Positions 11,764-23,091 of a stretch of 64,000 nt of DNA are shown here, in pieces. The notes under the pieces are model-generated. The model was not told where the DNA came from and searched no databases. It saw only the letters and a program-made list of their open reading frames with translations. Source of the stretch: Vitis vinifera (taxonomy: Eukaryota > Streptophyta > Magnoliopsida > Vitales > Vitaceae); contig NC_081820.1 in the NCBI RefSeq assembly GCF_030704535.1, positions 25,662,001 through 25,726,000 of the forward strand, written 5' to 3'. How positions within the stretch are numbered: the first letter of the stretch is position 1; each line of letters opens with the position of its first letter. A program made the translations under genes and the position numbers.

Positions 11764-12490
11764 ATTAATCATCAACTGAAACAGTAGATGAGTTTAATTA
11801 TTACATATTTTACTTACAATGAAAGTATATATATTTTGTGATAAAAAATGACTTTCATCATTAAAAAAAAGAAGATATTTTCCATGATAATAATTTCTTA
11901 TCACAGAAGATTAATGTTGTGATCAAATTATTTCATCATTAAATTGTCACAAAAATATCAGAATAGGAAAAAAAAAATTGAACATCATGCCTAACAAGCA
12001 AAGCAATGAAGAAAAATCAAACATTATCAAGTAGTTGATGTATTTAGACATCCATATGTTTTAGTACAAATTATAGCAACATTGTTTGGATGTGTCAAGA
12101 AAACTCTCCAAAAAGTAATGAGTTGCATGCATAATACTTGGAATGAAATGATTTTGATTTTGATTTTTATTGGCTTCTCCATAAGGCATGATTGCTTTTT
12201 CTTATTGAGTTTATTTAAGCACAAGGAATTAATAAGCTTCTTTCAGCAGCTTATTACTAACAATTAAGGAAAGTACTTGTGTAAGAATAAAGAAAGTTGG
12301 TGATGTGAACCTCAGCAACCCTTCAAACATAATTAATGTAAATTTAGCCTCAAAGTACCTTATTGTACAAATATGAGAATGAAGGACAATAGTAAATAAA
12401 AGTATACATTAATGAAATATTGATTAGGACATGATTGACAACCAAAATACAATAATAGCAATAAAGAAAGTAGACAATTTTTTATTTATT
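11764..12490. other. Intergenic, 3' flank of kinase A
   Basis: AT-rich. Nothing is recognised apart from the probable 3' untranslated region of kinase A just right of the boundary; AAAATTGTCTAC downstream of its stop is also found after the stop of its paralogue D. Short open frames here have no recognisable domain. Confidence 0.4.
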
Positions 12491-15400
12491 TTACTCTAAC
12501 TCCGAAATAACTATCAACTCTTGTTGGAGAGATGTTCTTCGTCGTCTAACATTTGTTCTAGTTGGACCTGAAGAGGCAAAAGGATTGGGAGGCAGGGTTA
12601 TATTGTCTTCTCCTTCCAACATTTTTAGCACAATTTTCATGGAAGGGCGATCTATTGGGTGCCATTGAATGCACCAAAGACCCACAATGCTTAGCCTTTT
12701 TGCTATTTTAGTGTCTTCTTCTTTCTCAATTCGGATATGTATCTCTCCATTATGTTTTAAATGATTATAGAGCCATTCTGGAAAATACATTTGGCTAGTG
12801 TTCTCCATTATAGCATCACTATTCTTCCTTCCTCCTACCATTTCAAGTAACAACATTCCAAAACTATAAACATCTGATTTATAGGATACATTTCCAAAAT
12901 TCCTAGACAACACTTCTGGTGCAATATAGCCCATGGTCCCCCTTGCTGCTGTCATAGAAACAACACTTTGTTCCTTAGAACATAATTTTGCTAAACCAAA
13001 ATCAGAGATTTTGGGGTTAAACTTTTGATCTAGCAAAATATTATGAGGTTTAATATCAAAATGAAGGATTCGTTGATCACAACCTTGGTGAAGATATTCA
13101 ATTCCTTTAGCTATACCTAGAGCGATATCATGAAGCTTTTGCCAACCAAGTGATTGGTTCTTAAATATAAACTTCTCGAGAGACTCATTTGGCAAGAATT
13201 CATAAATCAAAGCTCGTTTATAACCATCAGCACAAAATCCAACTAAGCGAACCACATTAATGTGATGGATTCTACCCATTGTTCTTACTTCATTAATAAA
13301 CTCTTCACCATTTTCTTTGGAATCGTTAAGGATTTTTACTGCAACAAAAACTTCATTTGAAAGTTTTCCTTTATAAATGGTTCCATAACCTCCTTCACCC
13401 AATTTGTCCTTGAACAGATTTGTTATCTTCTTAATATCGGCATAGGAGTACCTTGATGGGTTGAGAGCTCTATAATCTTCCAAAAACTTTTGAAGCTTTT
13501 TGCTGTGCTCTTTTTTTGATTTATCAGTGGTATAGACATTATAGCAAATAATGACTACTAGCAAGAGAAGAAAGAAACCAAGAATTAATCCTGCGTAGAG
13601 GGGAAAAAAAAGGGTTTTTGAGTAAATATATTAAAAAATATATAAAGGTAGAAATCCAGAAAAGGTTTTAGAGCAAATGAAGAAATTAAAAAAAGGAATT
13701 TAAGAATCCTCATGTCTTCCTCATAGTTGATTAAAAAAAAAGTATGCGTGAATAGAAAATTACCTGTAATCGTCCACTCTTTTGATACATCTGAAAGAGA
13801 TATATAATAAATTTATTAGCTTCTTGTACTTTTGAATTAATAAAATCATAATATGTTATAAGAAGATTTTGATGTTGGCTTAATTTTAGTCAGTGCTATT
13901 GGTTTTCAAATGAACTTAGGCCTATTGTTCCTTCAGTTTCCATAGGTTAATATTTTTTTAGCTAAACCTAAGTGTGTGGGTAAGTCCACTTGTAGCCAGC
14001 TTTTAGTAAAGAAATAACATTGCCCTTCTCATTCCTATCATGTGGAAATACTATAGTAGTTTTGGTTAAGAGATAACTTATGAATTAAGTTACATTCACC
14101 ATAGAGTCATCGTAGTGATTCAATCCAATTTGGTGATAAAGAATACAAAAATATAAGTTTGAGTGGAAAAATATTCTTGCTAGCTTGATTTAATTTTTCC
14201 TCAATTTTGAACACTTTTGAAACATAAAAAAAAAAAAAAGAATTTAAAGATGTATAATTTTCATTAGTTTCTAATTATATTTTGTTTCCATTTTCTTTTA
14301 TTTGTTTTTTTTTTCTTTTGCCTTGATATTTCTAATGTACAAAGAGAGGATGCCTCAATCTATTACTTGCATATGATATACTTATAAGAGACATATATAT
14401 AAAACCCTAAAACAAATAATTTGATCAGGGTTTGGGTTATTAGAAAGGAATATCCTTTGCAGTATATCAAGTTATATATTCTTTTCAAAATAAAACAACC
14501 AGTTATAAAGATCATGTTTGGTTCCTAAAAAGTATTAAGGAAAGAAAAAATTGTTAAGAAAAATGATTTTTTTTTTTTTTTTTGTGTTTGATTATACCAT
14601 GGAATATATTAAAGAAAATCAAATATGATTAAAATTATTCAAAGTCTTATATTTTTTTAAATTATTTAATTTTTTAAGAGTTAAAATAAGTGAAGTTTTG
14701 AGTAATATATATAAAACTAATTTATTAACTCTAAATTTATTTTTTATTTTCCTTTTATTTTTTTCCTAATATTTTCCCACAAATTTTTGGGCAATCAAAT
14801 ATAGCCTAAAATTAAATAACCATAGTAGAAGTTATGTAAACCCCTAGAATAAATAATTTGATCAAGATCTAGGTTAGCAAAAAGGAATATCCCTAATAGT
14901 ATACCAAGTTATATATTCTTTTCAAAATAAAATAACTAGTTATTGAGGTCATCTTTGGTTCATAAAAAGTATTAAAGAAAGAAAAAAAGTTAAAAAAAAT
15001 GATTTTTTTTCATATTTGGTTATACCATAAAAAAATATTTTTTAAAAATCAAATATGATTAAAATTATTCAAAGTATTATGTGCTTTTGAATTATTTAAT
15101 CTTTATATCTAAGAGATAGAATAAGTGAAATGAGTTTAAAAAATAATGTATAAAAATAATTTATTAATTTTAAATTTAATTTTTATTTTTTTTATTTTGG
15201 GTGTCTTTATATTTTTTCTCATTTTTTTATATATATTTTCCCTCAACTTTTTTGATAACCAAACATAGCTTAAAATTAAGTAACCATAATAGAAGTTATG
15301 TAACGAGTGTTGCACAGAAGTACGTACCTTTTGGTGGTTGATCCACACATTCGATTTCAGGTTCCTTGATATTACTCTCCTGCAATCTGCATCTCTTTCC

Positions 15401-15994
15401 TTTTGCTTCGCAGTCTCCACACGATGGTCTTGACCAATTCATGACAACATTATATTCACTATAGTCCCCAAGGTCTACAGACCAAGATGGGATTGAAAAA
15501 TAGTAGATCATGGAGCACGAGGATAAGTCCAAGTGACTGAGACTAGCCTCGGGACTCACACTGTAAACTAGGTTATTGGGGAGAAAACTGCAATGGGTGG
15601 GATTAAGATTTTTATATGGATCTGCTTTGCTCTCTGAACAACTGAAGATTATGTAGTCAGATCGGTACGCACTCATGAACTGGAATGGAGAGGCAGATAA
15701 ATTAAAGTTTTTGCAAAAATCCCGTCCAGAGACCCAAATTTCCTGAGAAGTGTAATTTATTTTCTGCACCGAGAGTTTTACTGAATAGGGCAGCTCTAGC
15801 ATGGTCCGCTTCTCTTCTGAGCAAGAGATCTCGAACCCAGGATATCCACACTGGTTTGGCTGGTGTTTTAGCCGGAAAGGAAATCGGATGACTGGGCCAT
15901 GGGCACTGCACCTCGACTCCTTGCACCCATCTTGCCTCCCTCCAATTTCTGCAAACACTCTCATAAAAAAGAAGAGGAATAAAGTCACGACCAT
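12491..15994 (-). CDS. LRK10-like receptor kinase A (GUB_WAK ectodomain, non-RD kinase)
   Basis: Three exons on the minus strand: 15328-15994, 13764-13790 (27 nt) and 12491-13590. All junctions are GT-AG and the sum, 1794 nt, keeps one frame of 597 residues. A signal peptide (about 1-16) is followed by a cysteine-rich GUB_WAK wall-binding domain (CKESRC, FPFRLKHQPNQCGYP) and a short C-terminal cysteine block (CGDCEAKGKRC). A membrane helix (GLILGFFLLLLVVIICYNVY) begins near residue 233. The kinase starts near residue 278 with [28 protein letters not shown] and YIAPEV. HFD in place of HRD marks a non-RD kinase, usual for this family and for many immune receptors. It is divergent from gene B and closest to D in this window. 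Intron 1 holds a 437-bp tandem duplication with MITE-like repeats. Confidence 0.9.
14395..15299. repeat. 437-bp tandem duplication in intron 1 of kinase A
   Basis: Two head-to-tail copies, about 14395-14837 and 14838-15299. GTTATATATTCTTTTCAAAA occurs at 14471 and 14908, 437 bases apart. Both copies contain a MITE-like element (14514-14806 and 14954-15270) with TTTGGTT at one end and AACCAAA, or a decayed form, at the other. The second copy ends about 30 bases from the exon 1 donor. Confidence 0.75.
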
Positions 15995-16638
15995 TTTTAA
16001 CCAACTGCTCGTGGATCGATCTCTATAGTTTTTGCAATCAAGTCAGAAACAGCTTTGTTGGTTTCAAAGCAGCTGCGTTTGACAAAAAAAATGGACTGGC
16101 TGCTATCAAAATCAAGTAGTAAGTTTCTTCTAAGGCGACTATGAGAAGGATTGACAAGAAAGCTATGGATGTAGACAAATCAAGCCTAAGAATCTCATCT
16201 TCAATGGGGATAAGTAGTAAAATTTTTCAACAACATTTATTGAAAGGATTATCTAGCTCTTTTTCCAAGAAAAAAGGTCAAGTAGTGGGTTTTTCCAAAT
16301 TTGTGAGACGGAATCTAAAAAGAAGACTAGATTTTTCTATGCCTAAAAGTTGAAAATGGTTGCAATGTGACTAATGAAAACTCTATGAATGACTCCAAAT
16401 ATTTATATGCAATTCCTTAACCCTATCATCTATTAGATTAGATTAGCTAAATTTTCTAATAGGTGAATGACCAGCTGCTTTATTTGACTCTAATAAATTA
16501 AGGTACCATTGACAAGCCACTTTAATCAAGGGATCATGTTCCATGAAAAATATAATACTAAATTTTTCCAAGACTTTTATGGGAAGGATTATGGAGTAAT
16601 TAATTAATTAATGTATTCAAGTATTAGCGTTTGATCTA
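15995..16638. promoter_or_regulatory. Left part of the A/B divergent promoter region
   Basis: Lies directly upstream of the start of kinase A. On the minus strand the last bases before its ATG contain AAAACTATAGAGA, then AGCAGTTG and TTAAAAATGG. The same words in the same order precede the ATG of its paralogue D (41105-41135), so this piece is a conserved promoter or 5' leader. Further right, 16200-16600 carries decayed copies of the repeat words seen near 5-6 kb. Confidence 0.55.
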
Positions 16639-18112
16639 TATATCTATACAAGTTATAAAATAAAAATAATGATTTTTGGTATGAAAGAAGACTAGACTTT
16701 TCTTGCAACCCAAAAACATCCATACAAGTTATACTAGTTATAAAATAAAAATGATGATTTTTGGTATGAAAGAAGACTAGACTTTTCTTGCAACCCAAAA
16801 ACATCCATACAAGTTATACTAGTTATAAAATAAAAATGATGATTTTCATCGAAAGGAAGACTAGACTTTTCTAGCAACCCAAAAACATCAATACAAGTTA
16901 TAAAATAAAAATGATGATTTTTCATTTGAAGGGAGACTAGACTTTTCTAGAAACCCAAAAACATTCATACAAGTTATAAAATAAAAATGATGATTTTTCA
17001 TTGGAAGGAAGACTAGACTTTTCTAGCAACCCAAAAACATCCATACAAGTTATACAAGTTATAAAATAAAAATGATGATTTTTCATCAGAAGGAAGACTA
17101 GACTTTTCTTGCAACCCAAAAACATCCGTACAAGTTATAAAATAAAAATGATGATTTTTCATCGGAAGGAAGACTAGACTTTTCTAGCATCCCAAAAACA
17201 TCCATACAAGTTATAAAATAAAAATGATGATTTTTCATCTGAAGGGAGACTAGACTTTTCTAGAAACCAAAAAACATTCATACAAGTTATAAAATAAAAA
17301 TGATGATTTTTCATCGGAAGGAAGACTAGACTTTTCTAGCATCCCAAAAACATCCATACAAGTTATAAAATAAAAATGATGATTTTTCATCGGAAGGAAG
17401 ACTAGACTTTTCTAGCATCCCAAAAACATCCATACAAGTTATAAAATAAAAATGATGATTTTTCATCTGAAGGGAGACTAGACTTTTCTAGAAACCCAAA
17501 AACATTCATACAAGTTATAAAATAAAAATGATGATTTTTTATCGGAAGGAAGACTAGACTTTTCTAGCATCCCAAAAACATCCATACAAGTTATAAAATA
17601 AAAATGATGGTTTTTCATCAGAAGGAAGACTAGACTTTTCTAGCATCCCAAAAACATCATACAAGTTATAAAATAAAAATAATGATTTTTCATCTAAAGG
17701 GAGACTAGACTTTTCTAGAAACCCAAAAACATTCATACAAGTTATAAAATAAAAATGATGATTTTTCATCGGAAGGAAGACTAGACTTTTCTAGCATCCC
17801 AAAAACATCCATACAAGTTATAAAATAAAAATGATGATTTTTGGTTGGAAGAAAGACTAGACTTTTCTTGAAACCCAAAAACATCCCTACAAGTTACAAA
17901 ATAAAATGATGATTTTTGGTCTAAAAGAAGACTAGACTTTTCTTGCAACCTAGCAACATCTGTACAAGTTTCAAAATAAAAATGATGATTTTTGGTCGGA
18001 AAGAAGACTAAAATTTTCTTGCAACCCAACAACATCTGTACAAGTTACAAAATAAAAATGATGATTTTTGGTCACAAAGAAGACTAGACTTTTCTTTGCA
18101 ACCCAAAAACAC
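16639..18112. repeat. 76-bp minisatellite, about 19 units, with 228-bp higher-order repeat
   Basis: The core ATAAAATAAAAATGATGATT recurs at 16655, 16740, 16825, 16900, 16976, 17061, 17137, 17213, 17289, 17365, 17441, 17517, 17593, 17668, 17744, 17820, 17896, 17971 and 18047. The usual spacing is 76; three units are 85 because of a duplicated GTTATAC-like piece. Each unit also has GACTAGACTTTTC followed by CTAGCATCCC or TAGAAACCC, and CTAGACTTTTCTAG is a small imperfect palindrome. Units with GAAGGGAGA...AGAAACC recur at 17213, 17441 and 17668, a three-unit period of about 228. The array fills most of the space between two divergent kinase genes. Short minus-strand open frames here arise only from the repeat. 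Confidence 0.96.
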
Positions 18113-18208
18113 AGAAACTTACAACCCCAAACACAGAATCCCTCGTAATTTTAATAACTCTCTACGAAACTTACAACCCCAAAATACAGCATCTCTCTCT
18201 CAAAGTCG

Positions 18209-21200
18209 ATGATGTTGAGGGAGGCGCAAGTTTTGGAAATAGGCCTGCTAACACTACTCTGCGCCTGCTTCCTTTCTATTTGTGTTGCTAATGATCAACA
18301 GCAGCACCAGACATGCAAGCCATCTTCATGCGGAGGTATTCCGAACATCACCTACCCTTTCCGATTGCAAGGTGACCCGTCAGGCTGTGGTGACCCAAAG
18401 TATGAATTGATTTGTGAGAACAATCTGACCGTGTTCAAGCAGGGCGGTAAGAAATACTTTGTGGCTGAGATCAACTACCACAACTATACCATTCGGATGC
18501 TGGATCCTGGCCAAAAGAAGGGAGACTGTTTCTCCACTCCTCTCTATTCCTCCTTCTCCATGCCGTCCTGTTGGTCCTTCTCGAATATGCTACATAATTT
18601 CGATCCATATCCAGATTATAAAGATCCATATTATTGCCCTGATGAATGGGAACGCAATACAATAGTTTTGTTGAGCTGTGAAAGGCCAATCAGTGATCAA
18701 AACTACATTCCCATTATTCTTTGCAACAGATCCGAAGACAACATTTCCTCTTCCTCACGGACATATGCTTATGTGCTAGCAGGAAAGTCTCTGGAGGCGG
18801 GACTTATTCGGGAATCATGCACCATCGCCTTGACTTTTGTTGCTCAATCAGAGCTCAGCAGTTATTCAATCTCAGATTTGCAAGAAAAGCTACTTATGGG
18901 GATTGAGCTTTCATTTTTGCATCTCCTCTGCATTTCAGAATGCAGTGTGAAAGGGCTAGCCTGCGATGTAGACTTCAATAATAATTCCATACGATGCTAC
19001 AGATCAGGGAAATGCCTCTACTGGGGCACTTGGTGCTCGGACACAAACTGTGAGTATGAATTTATACGATGAGAGCTTTAATTCCAATTTGAGTTCTCTA
19101 TTAAGAGTCCTTTTAACAATTTTAGAAAGCCTCTTCAACTTTTCTAACACTTTGAAAATTTTATTTTCAAGTAAAAAACTTCTTAAAATCATTGTCAAAT
19201 ACACTCTAACTCTTTCTTTCATCATCGAATAGATATTTTTGGAAAAAATTACTTGAAAATCCAATTATGTTGTACTTCATTTCATAGGTCCTCAACTCAA
19301 TTAATTTGACTCTTTTGGTTTATTCATGCAGGGTTTAAGAAGTATTTGTATCCTTTTTTTGGTAAGACTTCGGGAATTTCTGTTATCATATATATTTTTT
19401 TATGTGGTGTTTGTTTTTTTTTTACTTAATCCAAAATAAAATTTAAGATTAAATAGTATTTAATAGTGTTAAGTATTAAATTATTTATTTTTAAATATTT
19501 TATTTTTATTAAGTATTAAAAAATAAAAAAATAAATGACATTTGTTTTATGAGTACATGTTATTTTTAACATTCATAAAATGTTAAATATTTTGATATTT
19601 TTTTATTTAGTAAAAAAATTTAAGAAATAAATAATAAGTTAATATAAAATAAAAAACAAATCGTCTGAAAGATGAAAACAAGTCGCAATTAAAACCACCA
19701 TTTTGTTTAATTTTTTTAATATAAATTACAAAAACTGCTACTTTCACTTTTATCACAATTTAGCACTTAAAACCTTTTTTTTTTTTTAATTTTTATTTAT
19801 TTATTTATTTTTTTAGGGGAGTATGAACCCATGCCATGCACAAATGTTTAATAACCTCTTCTACTAGGATTTTTCTTAAAAAATGGATGGGGAAGACCAC
19901 ATGAAGCCTTGTAAAGATGATTTTTATTGGTTAATTTTCTAGAATGCCTGCATGTAATGTCCAAGTGCCTGCTTATCATTTCATTTACTTTTAAGAAATA
20001 CTATTCATGTCCTTTCCTGTTAACAGGTTTTCTACTCGATCCGACTACCCTTCCATTTAAAGGTAATTAAAATTACAAGTTTCAACTGTTAATTTCTTCT
20101 AAGAATAAATACATCCTCCAAATCCTAGTTCAGTTAATAACTAGGATAGAGTAAACTCTTCAAATTTTCTTCCTTCCAAGATTTATGATGACTAAAATTT
20201 CTTTAATACATGTACAGCATTGAAAGAAGAACTTGGCAATTATTGCGCTTACAACTATTATTGCAACATCAGCATGATTGGTAAGGCTTTCTTCACTCAA
20301 ATCTGTCTGTTTTTTAGTTGTGTTTATGTCGCTCACTTATGTCAATCCACATTTTTTATCCAATTTTTATTCCTTTCTTGTTAGGAGCATGGATATTGCG
20401 AATTATCAGTAAGGCTTTCAAATTCCTACTATTAATTTTGTGGAAGAATAATATAATGAGAATTTCATATCAAAATTCATGAAAAGTATTTACAATGATC
20501 GTATTCCTTTTTCTAAAACCTTTATTCATTTCATGTTTGATTTATATTCAGTCATTGGAAGATTTGTGCCGGGGATATTGTGCCTATTTGCCCATTTAGT
20601 CTACAAGTTTCGACGAAGACATTTATCGTTAGATGATGCTGTTGAAGAATTTTTACAGAGTCATAAAAATCTTCAGCTGGTCAAGTACTCATATTCAGAT
20701 ATAAAGAAGATGACTAACAAATTTAGTAATAAATTAGGACAAGGAGGCTTTGGCTCTGTATATAAAGGAAAACTTCGAAGCGGTCAAATTGTAGCTGTAA
20801 AAGTTTTGGTTATGCATAAAACTAATGGACAAGATTTTATCAATGAAGTAGCCACGATTGGAAGGATTCACCATGTTAATATAGTGCGACTTGTTGGATT
20901 TTGTGTAGAGGGATTAAAGTGGGCTCTGGTATATGAATATATGCCTAATGGGTCCCTTGATAAGTTTCTTTTTTCTAAACTTGAAAACAACATTCTTTTG
21001 AGTTGGGAAAGATTATATAAGATTGCACTAGGTGTGGGTCGTGGGATTGAATACTTACATCAAGGTTGTGACATGCAAATTCTGCATTTTGATATCAAGC
21101 CACACAACATTCTTCTTGATGCAAACTTTATCCCAAAAGTTTCTGATTTTGGCCTTGCAAAATTACATTCAATAGAAGAAAGCATTGTGTCTCTAACTGC

Positions 21201-21675
21201 TGCTCGAGGAACATTAGGATATATTGCTCCAGAATTATTCTACAAGAACATTGGAGGTGTTTCATATAAAGCTGATGTGTATAGTTTTGGAATGTTATTA
21301 ATGGAAATGGTGGGAAAAAGGAAGCATGCAACTACATGTCTAGAGCCAAGCCAAATATACTTCCCGTCATGGATTTATGATCGAATAGATCAAGGAGAAG
21401 ACATGGAAATTGGAGATGCCACTGAGGACGAACACAAGTATATAAGGAAGATAGTCATAGTTGCATTATGGTGTGTACAGATGAATCCCACGGATCGCCC
21501 TTCAATGAGCAAGGCATTGGAGATGCTAGAAGGTGAAGTTGAACTCCTGCAAATGCCCCCCAGGCCTACTCTATACTCCAGGGAGATGTCAGTTGAGGAT
21601 CATATGAACAATCCAGTCGGGGTACCAATTTCTTCACGAAATGCGACAATGACGATCAGCTTGGAGGGAAGGTAG
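18209..21675 (+). CDS. LRK10-like receptor kinase B (GUB_WAK ectodomain, non-RD kinase)
   Basis: Six exons: 18209-19049, 19332-19361, 20027-20062, 20218-20280, 20385-20408 and 20552-21675. All have GT-AG borders, and the total of 2118 nt gives 705 residues in one frame. A signal peptide (about 1-27) precedes a GUB_WAK domain ([19 protein letters not shown]) and a second cysteine-rich part ending CLYWGTWC. Four micro-exons (30, 36, 63, 24 nt) encode the stalk before the membrane helix ([18 protein letters not shown], about 333-350). The kinase starts near 376 with [21 protein letters not shown] (non-RD), SDFGLAKL and YIAPEL, all key residues present. The start could be the first or second of two adjacent ATGs. 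Its closest relative here is C, with the same exon plan. It is divergent from A across the minisatellite, and its 3' end faces the PPR pseudogene. Confidence 0.92.
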
Positions 21676-21888
21676 TGCCTCGCAATAGCTACTCTCATTC
21701 TCTGTCCTGTAATACTTTGTGGTTGATTGGTTTAGATGCAAGGGTTAGTGCTTCTGTAAGATCCATATATGTACCAAGGTAATGTTTTAGCCAGAGGCAG
21801 TTCCTTGGCACCCTTGGACCGAGGGTACTCTTCTGTATTCACCTTGAATTATCTAATAAATTTCTCCATTTCCCTTAAAGCATGTTTA
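21676..21888 (+). other. 3' flank of kinase B up to the duplication breakpoint
   Basis: Likely 3' untranslated region of kinase B, with AATAAA-like words near 21855. Homology to the PPR gene starts abruptly at about 21889 (GGATCAGAAAGG), so this marks one end of the segmental duplication. Confidence 0.5.
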
Positions 21889-23091
21889 TAAGGATCAGAA
21901 AGGTTTCCACATGCCTTGAGAACACTTGAAAATGAGAAATGATTAGCCTGTACACGGCCAGATATCATCTTGCAGAAAAGTTCAATAGCTTCCTTATCAC
22001 ACTCTCCAATTTGCACATATGCTGTGATAATTGCGGTCCAAGACATAACATTATGCTCAGGCATCCGATCAAATACCTTCCTCAAATCATCCACGGACCC
22101 ATCTGCTGTACACTTTGCATACATGTCCACCAAGCTACAACCAACACAAACATCTGAAGCCAATCCCTAACGTATAACTTGGGACTGCAATTGCTTCCCT
22201 AGTGCTAACAATCCTGACTCTGTACTAGCAGAAAGGACACTACCATATGTAAACCGATCCAGTGCATGACCACTCAATTCCATATCCAAAAACAATTCAA
22301 TTGCATCTCTGGCACAACCCAATTGCGCAAATCTAGTTATCATCAAAGTCCAAGTACCCAAATTTCTCTCTGGCATTTTCTCGAACACCTTATAACCTGA
22401 GCCCAAGTCACCCCTACCCTTCACGAACACATCAATCAATTCACACCCAACACACACATCAGCCTCAAAATACCCGGTTTTCACCACAAACCCATAAATT
22501 ATCTCCCCAACTCATTGAACAAGCCCGAATCACGGCCACAAAGCAATACTCATTTGGGTAAAAACCCAATTCGAGAAAATAAAAAAATGTCCAAATTGCT
22601 TGCAACTCCATGCTGTTAATCGCAAAACATGAGACCATCGCACTCCATGAAACCAAGTCTCTCTTATTTTCCATTCCCTCAAAAATCAACCTAGCGGTTG
22701 CGGTGTCGCCACATTTGGAGTACAAGCTGATCAGAGTGTTTAACACAACCGAGTCGAGCTCAAGTCCAGACTGAATTAGCTTCCGGTGGACGAGTTTCCG
22801 GAGTTGGAAGTTGCGGAATCGGATGCAGGACTTGAGGAGGATGGAGTAGGTGGTGAGGTCTGGTGGGGCGTTTTGCAGGGTCATGAGATCAAGGAAGGAG
22901 AGTGCATGGTTGAGGTGGCCCACGTCGAGTTGGCGGATCCGACGGTTCTTGAGGGGCTCGAAGTTGGGGTTTTTGTGAGAATGCGGGTTGGGGATAATGT
23001 TTTGGCGGGGAGGGCTTAGGGTTTTGAAAGAAGGTGGAAGGAGGGGTTGGGCGGGAGAGGGAAGAGAGAGAGTTATCACCGTCTTCCCCAA
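21889..23091 (-). pseudogene. Truncated, frameshifted copy of the PPR-DYW gene
   Basis: Near-identical in wording to the first half of the PPR gene at 1292-3868, including the start region (now MGKTV added before ITLSL) and the repeats up to LKACGNLSDPY. Lesions: a deletion of about 14 bases at 22511-22515 that shifts the frame, and an in-frame TAG at 22167-22169 where the intact gene has Leu. The whole second half (remaining repeats, E and DYW domains) is lost at about 21889. With no DYW domain and a broken frame it cannot encode an editing factor. Its 3' end lies about 210 bases from the stop of kinase B, in convergent orientation. Confidence 0.95.

Noticed and set aside
16604..18035. A series of minus-strand open frames with repeated KNHHFYFIT and VFG...KSSLP words
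   Set aside because: They are translations of the 76-bp minisatellite; 76 is not a multiple of three, so frames shift from unit to unit and no protein is maintained.
16639..18112. CRISPR-like array
   Set aside because: Head-to-tail whole-unit repeats without unique spacers, in a plant nuclear sequence.
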